From NCBI GenBank assembly GCA_030066475.1, contig JASJBO010000241.1, positions 1 through 11,185 of the forward strand: a stretch of 11,185 bases of DNA, in the 5' to 3' direction. Positions 6,736-11,185 of this stretch are shown in pieces. This DNA is from Myxococcota bacterium (GTDB lineage: Bacteria; Myxococcota_A; UBA9160; PR03). Position 1 is the stretch's first letter. The number at the start of each line of letters is the position of its first letter. A program made the translations under genes and the position numbers. The notes under the pieces were generated by a model. That model was not told the DNA's origin. It searched no databases and saw only the letters and a program-made list of their open reading frames with translations.

Positions 6736-8475
6736 CTAGTCCAGCTCGTAGAGCTCGCGCCAGTCGACGTCCTCGGAGAACTCGGGCTGCTCGGACTTCA
6801 CGAGCACCTGGTTCCCGAGCACCAGAACGTCCATGTCGGTTCGCATGAAGCACAGATAGGCGTCCTGAGGCGTGCACACGATCGGCTCGCCGCGGACGTT
6901 GAACGAGGTGTTGATCAGCACCGGGCAGTCCGTCTGCCGGTCGAACTCCCGGAGCAGGTCGTAGAACTCCGGCGCCCCGTCCGGCGTGACGGTCTGGAGC
7001 CGCGCCGAGCCGTCCACGTGCGTCACGGCCGGGACGTTGCGGTCCTTGCGCACCGGGCACACCAGCAGCATGTACGGGCTCTCGCGGTCGATCTCGAACC
7101 ACTCCTGGGCCTTCTCGGCCAGGCAGGCCGGCGCGAACGGTCGGAAGCTCTCGCGGAACTTGATCTTCAGGTTGACCCGCTTCCAGTTGTCCTCGTTGCG
7201 CGCGTCGGCCAGGATGCTGCGCGTGCCGAGCGAGCGGGGGCCCCACTCCATGCGGCCCTGGAACCAGCCCACCACCGCCTGGTCCTCGTGGAGGCGGCGC
7301 GCCACGTCCTTGATCATGTCGTCGCGCGAGAGCGTGGTGTAGGGCGCCTCGCGCGCATCGAGGAACTCGCGGATCGACTCCTGCGACCAGGCCGGGCCCC
7401 AGTAGGAGTGCTTCATCTCGAAGCTGCGCGGCTTGCCCAGCACGCAGTGCTGGACGAACTGGGCGGCGCCGAGCGCGCTGCCGGCGTCGCCAGCCGCGGG
7501 CTGCACCCACAGGTTCTCGAACGGACCCTCGCGGATGATCCGGCCGTTGGCGACGCAGTTGAGCGCCACACCGCCCGCCATGCACAGGTTCTTCATGCCG
7601 GTGCGGGCGTACAGGTCGCGCACGATCCGCAGCATGATCTCCTCGGTCACCTTCTGCACGCTGGCGGCGCAGTCCCAGTGGAACTGCTCCATCTCCGACT
7701 CGGACTCGCGGCGCGGGTGCCCGAAGAGCTTCGCGAAGCGGTCATTGGTCATGGTCAGACCGTAGTCGTACGCGAAGTACTTCATGTTCAGCTTGAAGGA
7801 GCCGTCCTCGCGAACGTCGACCAGCTCCTTCATGATCAGGTCGGCGTACTTGGGGTCGCCGTAGGGCGCGGCGCCCATCACCTTGTACTCGGCGCTGTTG
7901 ACCTTGAAGCCCAGGTAGTAGGTGAAGGCGCTGTAGAGCAGGCCCAGCGAGTGCGGGAAGCGGATCTCGCGCAGCATCTCGATCTGGTTGCCGCGCCCCA
8001 CCGCGTGCGTCGCGGTCGCCCACTCGCCGACGCCGTCGACCGTGAGGATCGCCGCCTCGTCGTAGGGCGAGGGCAGGAAGGCCGCCGCCGCGTGCGACTG
8101 GTGGTGCTCGGCGAACAGCACCTCGCCCTCGTAGCCCAGCTCGTTGCGGATGATGTTCGGCACCCACAGCTTCTCCTTCAGCCACACCGGGATGGCCTTG
8201 GAGAACGAGGGGAGCGAGCGCGGGAAGGTCGCCAGGTAGGTCAGCAGGATGCGCTCGAACTTGATGAAGGGCTTGTCGTAGAAGGCGACGTAGTCGACGT
8301 CGCCGATCTCGATGCCGGCCTCCTCGAGGCAGTAGCGCACCGCGTTCACCGGCAGGCCGGGGTCGTGGCGCTTGCGGCTGAAACGCTCCTCGTGGACGGC
8401 GGCGACGAGGTCGCCGTCGCGCAGCAGCGCGGCGGCCGAGTCGTGGTAGAAGCAGGAGAGTCCCAGGATGTTCAT
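6736..8475 (-). CDS. NodU/TobZ-type carbamoyltransferase
   Basis: Family members (NodU, TobZ, SxtI) use carbamoyl phosphate and ATP to form carbamoyl-adenylate and then O-carbamoylate a sugar or other hydroxyl; they act in the cytosol. The protein is 579 residues, full length. The N-terminal Kae1-like domain starts with GLSCFYHDSAA (5-15) and has the metal-binding HHQSHA (124-129), DGVGEW near 150, and GGVALNCVANG near 306. The C-terminal domain has GRMEWGPRSLG near 405, FRPFAPA, HVDGSARLQTV and LINTSFNVRGEPIV. All expected blocks are intact. The ATG has GAGGA about 10 nt upstream. It is flanked 16 bp upstream by an SxtJ-like and 21 bp downstream by a DUF5989 membrane protein. The likely target is an EPS sugar or its nucleotide-linked precursor; that is inference. 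Confidence 0.94.
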   Translation of the reverse strand: MNILGLSCFYHDSAAALLRDGDLVAAVHEERFSRKRHDPGLPVNAVRYCLEEAGIEIGDVDYVAFYDKPFIKFERILLTYLATFPRSLPSFSKAIPVWLKEKLWVPNIIRNELGYEGEVLFAEHHQSHAAAAFLPSPYDEAAILTVDGVGEWATATHAVGRGNQIEMLREIRFPHSLGLLYSAFTYYLGFKVNSAEYKVMGAAPYGDPKYADLIMKELVDVREDGSFKLNMKYFAYDYGLTMTNDRFAKLFGHPRRESESEMEQFHWDCAASVQKVTEEIMLRIVRDLYARTGMKNLCMAGGVALNCVANGRIIREGPFENLWVQPAAGDAGSALGAAQFVQHCVLGKPRSFEMKHSYWGPAWSQESIREFLDAREAPYTTLSRDDMIKDVARRLHEDQAVVGWFQGRMEWGPRSLGTRSILADARNEDNWKRVNLKIKFRESFRPFAPACLAEKAQEWFEIDRESPYMLLVCPVRKDRNVPAVTHVDGSARLQTVTPDGAPEFYDLLREFDRQTDCPVLINTSFNVRGEPIVCTPQDAYLCFMRTDMDVLVLGNQVLVKSEQPEFSEDVDWRELYELD

Positions 8476-8491
8476 GCGACCGGTTCCTCGC

Positions 8492-8743
8492 CTAGAACGG
8501 CTGCTTGACGTTGTCGAGCTCGGGCGGGCGCGAATCGGCGTCGCGCCACGCGCTACCCGGCTCGCCCAGGCCGCGCTTGGTCAGGAAGTCCCCGCGGCCG
8601 ATCGCAATGACCGTGGCCGCCGGACCGATCACGAAGCCGTAGACGAGGCCCAGCAGGACCAGCGTCTGGACCTCCCCGAAGTGGGCCACGATGATCATCC
8701 AGCCGTCCAGCAGCCGCCGAAAGAAAGACCTCTTCTCTGCCAA
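8492..8743 (-). CDS. Small SxtJ-like membrane protein
   Basis: An 83-residue protein: a basic N-terminus (AEKRSFFRRL), an amphipathic stretch, one strong hydrophobic segment (about 27-49, with GLVYGFVIGP), then a short cytosolic-type tail containing W66, PP (73-74) and ending QPF. This plan resembles the small membrane proteins, including the SxtJ group, encoded beside carbamoyltransferases, which typically end in a Trp- and Pro-containing tail and a terminal QF. Similarity is judged by pattern only. The start is TTG (8741-8743) behind a G-rich GGGGGAG; an in-frame TGA lies just upstream, so no longer form is possible. An alternative ATG at residue 16 has no evident ribosome site. It is the first gene of the leftward run, 16 bp before the carbamoyltransferase. 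Confidence 0.72.
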   Translation of the reverse strand: MAEKRSFFRRLLDGWMIIVAHFGEVQTLVLLGLVYGFVIGPAATVIAIGRGDFLTKRGLGEPGSAWRDADSRPPELDNVKQPF

Positions 8744-8925
8744 TCTCTCCCCCGCTCACCCCTTGGTTGCCCCTCGGGGCACGTCTGCACGACCCGGGAT
8801 CTCGCTCGACCCGGTGGAGAGTGGTTTCGATCCGGCCTCAGGTGACGCGTCGAGTCTCGTCACTGCGGCCTGCCACCCGCTCTGGCGTCGCCCCGCGCGC
8901 TGATCGGCAGTCGGGATGGCCATCT

Positions 8926-8954
8926 AAAATAATCGAGCCCTCGCGCAGGACCAA
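8926..8954 (-). promoter_or_regulatory. Sigma-70-like promoter candidate for leftward unit
   Basis: On the minus strand, TTGGTC (8949-8954) and TATTTT (8926-8931) are separated by exactly 17 nt. The -10 lies in the only AT-rich patch of this part of the spacer. Transcription would start near 8919 and give a leader of about 175 nt before the SxtJ-like TTG. The -35 matches only half of the consensus. Confidence 0.35.
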
Positions 8955-9166
8955 GGCCGTCTTCCGACCAACGCTTGCCGATGCCCTGCACCCTCGCGGG
9001 GGCGCATCGGGGAGGCGCCCGGTGGGTTGCCCGCCTGCGACCGGGAGGTTCAGTGCCCGGTCGCGACTGCCGAAACGCGGGCCAGGGGTCCGTCGCGGTG
9101 GCGGTCCCCGGGGGAAAACTGCGCGGGCCCTCTCGCGCCGACTCCAAGAAAGCTCCGCGACACATG

Positions 9167-9182
9167 CGCAGCTTCGCTGCCA
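9167..9182 (-). promoter_or_regulatory. Weak sigma-54-like element, leftward
   Basis: On the minus strand TGGCAG, five bases, then CTGCG gives the -24 GG and -12 GC with correct spacing, but four of the thirteen consensus positions differ. The palindrome cluster at 9207-9259 lies 25-77 bp upstream of it in this orientation. It would give a leader of more than 400 nt. The same bases form a small dyad (GCAGC-TTC-GCTGC), which alone could explain them. Confidence 0.2.
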
Positions 9183-9206
9183 CTTGTCCTTGCTCGGGCC
9201 TACTTC

Positions 9207-9259
9207 CGACCGTTGGGAACGGTCGTTCCCAAGTGGAAACTCGCTTCCCAAGCGGGGAA
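9207..9259. repeat. Interleaved inverted repeats plus direct repeat
   Basis: Four abutting segments form two interlocked dyads: CGACCG (9207-9212), TTGGGAA (9213-9219), CGGTCG (9220-9225), TTCCCAA (9226-9232). Segments 1 and 3 are exact reverse complements, as are 2 and 4. A further TTCCCAAG (9245-9252) repeats the 9226-9233 copy 19 bp on and pairs with GGGAA at 9255-9259. As DNA this looks like a multi-site operator or enhancer for a dimeric regulator. As RNA it could form a pseudoknot or two mutually exclusive hairpins. It lies about 105-157 bp before the response regulator ATG. Confidence 0.6.
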
Positions 9260-9363
9260 AGTTATTACACACTAGCGGGTTCCTTCGACGCCTGGAGCGT
9301 CGCAGGAGGCACTGACCCAGACCCGAGCAACGGCCAGATCCAGGGCAAGGAGCAGAGCACCGC

Positions 9364-10785
<1,422 letters not shown>

Positions 10786-10808
10786 GGCCCGGGAGGGGAC
10801 GAATCGCC

Positions 10809-11185
10809 ATGATCCTGCAGGCACGCAGCGCACGGGTCGCGCTGGCCGCCGCCCTGATCGGTGCGGTGGTCGCGTCCGGCTGCTCCGCGCGGAGTCCTTC
10901 GCCGACGCCGCCCGAGCCGGAGCCCTTCGAGCGCGGCGAGTACGTGATCGGAGCTTCGGACGTGCTCCGCATCCTGGTCTGGAAGAACCCCGAGCTCTCG
11001 TCCGACGCGGTCCCGGTGCGTCCCGACGGGAAGATCTCGGTGCCGCTGCTCGACGACGTGCAGGCGGCCGGTCTCACGACCGGGGAGCTCAAGGAGATCC
11101 TGACCGAGCGCTTCAACGAGTACGTCGCGGCGCCCGACGTCACGGTGATCGTGACGCAGGTGAACAGCAAGAAGGTCTACGTCGT
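10809..11185 (+). CDS. Polysaccharide export lipoprotein (Wza-like), 3' truncated by window
   Basis: Only the first 125 codons are visible; the frame runs off the window without a stop. The start is ATG 10809-10811, preceded by GGGAGGGG (10791-10798). A signal sequence leads to Cys25 in VVASGC, a near-lipobox (position -3 is Ala, slightly off consensus), so the protein is probably an outer-membrane lipoprotein. After a Pro-rich linker (29-40) the polysaccharide export domain begins at EYVIGASDVLRILVW (44-58), continues with VRPDGKISVPLL (70-81), and reaches the expected SLBB boundary at KKVYV (121-125). It would form the periplasmic-to-outer-membrane export channel for the polymer. It lies 23 bp after the response regulator, so the two are probably co-transcribed. 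Confidence 0.9.
   Translation, partial: MILQARSARVALAAALIGAVVASGCSARSPSPTPPEPEPFERGEYVIGASDVLRILVWKNPELSSDAVPVRPDGKISVPLLDDVQAAGLTTGELKEILTERFNEYVAAPDVTVIVTQVNSKKVYV

Larger units (their letters stand above)
8744..9363. promoter_or_regulatory. Divergent intergenic regulatory region
   Basis: This 620-bp stretch separates the leftward exosortase/carbamoyltransferase unit from the rightward regulator. Open frames on both strands are arginine-rich noise with no recognisable protein. Contents seen: a palindrome at 8768-8781 (TGCCCC, TC, GGGGCA) 25 nt before the SxtJ-like start; a minus-strand sigma-70-like pair at 8926-8954; a weak minus-strand sigma-54-like match at 9167-9182; the palindrome cluster at 9207-9259; and a 6-bp hairpin at 9286-9302. 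No convincing promoter for the rightward regulator was found. Confidence 0.6.

Noticed and set aside
6496..8508. 670-codon plus-strand open frame covering the carbamoyltransferase
   Set aside because: Exact antisense shadow of a gene with all family motifs; the translated sequence is low-complexity and resembles no protein family.
8925..8930. TAAAAT as a plus-strand -10 box for the regulator
   Set aside because: No recognisable -35 at 16-18 nt upstream and it lies about 435 bp from the gene start.
9178..9193. TGCCAC-N6-TTGC on the plus strand as a sigma-54 promoter for the regulator
   Set aside because: Spacing is one base too long and the invariant GG of the -24 box is GC.
9304..9309. Perfect AGGAGG upstream of the response regulator
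   Set aside because: No ATG, GTG or TTG follows at usable spacing; a stop (TGA) comes almost at once, so no leader peptide is supported.

Overview
This window is a chromosomal exopolysaccharide (EPS) and protein-sorting locus from a Gram-negative bacterium with high-GC DNA (roughly two thirds GC by eye). The evidence is an exosortase with its EpsI partner, a sigma-54-dependent response regulator, a Wza-like export lipoprotein, a non-hydrolysing UDP-GlcNAc 2-epimerase and sugar-modifying enzymes. Such loci occur in Gram-negative biofilm and floc formers. The GC level, the gene mix and the secreted di-haem protein would suit a delta-proteobacterial or Myxococcota/Binatota-like lineage, but that placement is a low-confidence inference.

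Layout. There are two divergent transcription units around a roughly 620-bp non-coding region (8744-9363). Leftward from it (minus strand) run an SxtJ-like small membrane protein (8492-8743), a NodU/TobZ-type carbamoyltransferase (6736-8475), a DUF5989 micro-protein (6532-6714), the exosortase (5598-6509), EpsI (4936-5601) and the UDP-GlcNAc 2-epimerase (3784-4935). Spacing is tight: exosortase and epsI overlap as ATGA, and epsI and the epimerase abut as TGAATG. After a 215-bp gap with a sigma-54-like promoter and inverted repeats comes a secreted di-haem oxidoreductase (2444-3568). A 156-bp gap follows, then an SGNH hydrolase (1208-2287) and a GT4 glycosyltransferase (83-1186). Positions 1-82 hold a GC-rich hairpin. 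Rightward (plus strand) run the sigma-54 response regulator (9364-10785) and the start of a polysaccharide export lipoprotein (from 10809), cut by the window end.

How the genes fit together (inference from family knowledge): the epimerase makes UDP-ManNAc. The GT4 enzyme transfers a sugar onto the lipid-linked repeat. The carbamoyltransferase and SGNH enzyme decorate the polymer or remove its substituents. The Wza-like protein exports it. Exosortase and EpsI process PEP-CTERM-type proteins, whose genes are not in this window. The response regulator would recruit RNA polymerase-sigma-54 at promoters such as the one proposed before the di-haem gene. No cognate histidine kinase is present. Four genes use GTG or TTG starts (SGNH and di-haem GTG; exosortase and SxtJ-like TTG).

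The most unusual items are an interleaved double palindrome upstream of the response regulator, a sigma-54-like promoter in front of the di-haem gene, two extra cysteines in that di-haem protein, and the carbamoyltransferase sandwiched between two tiny membrane proteins.
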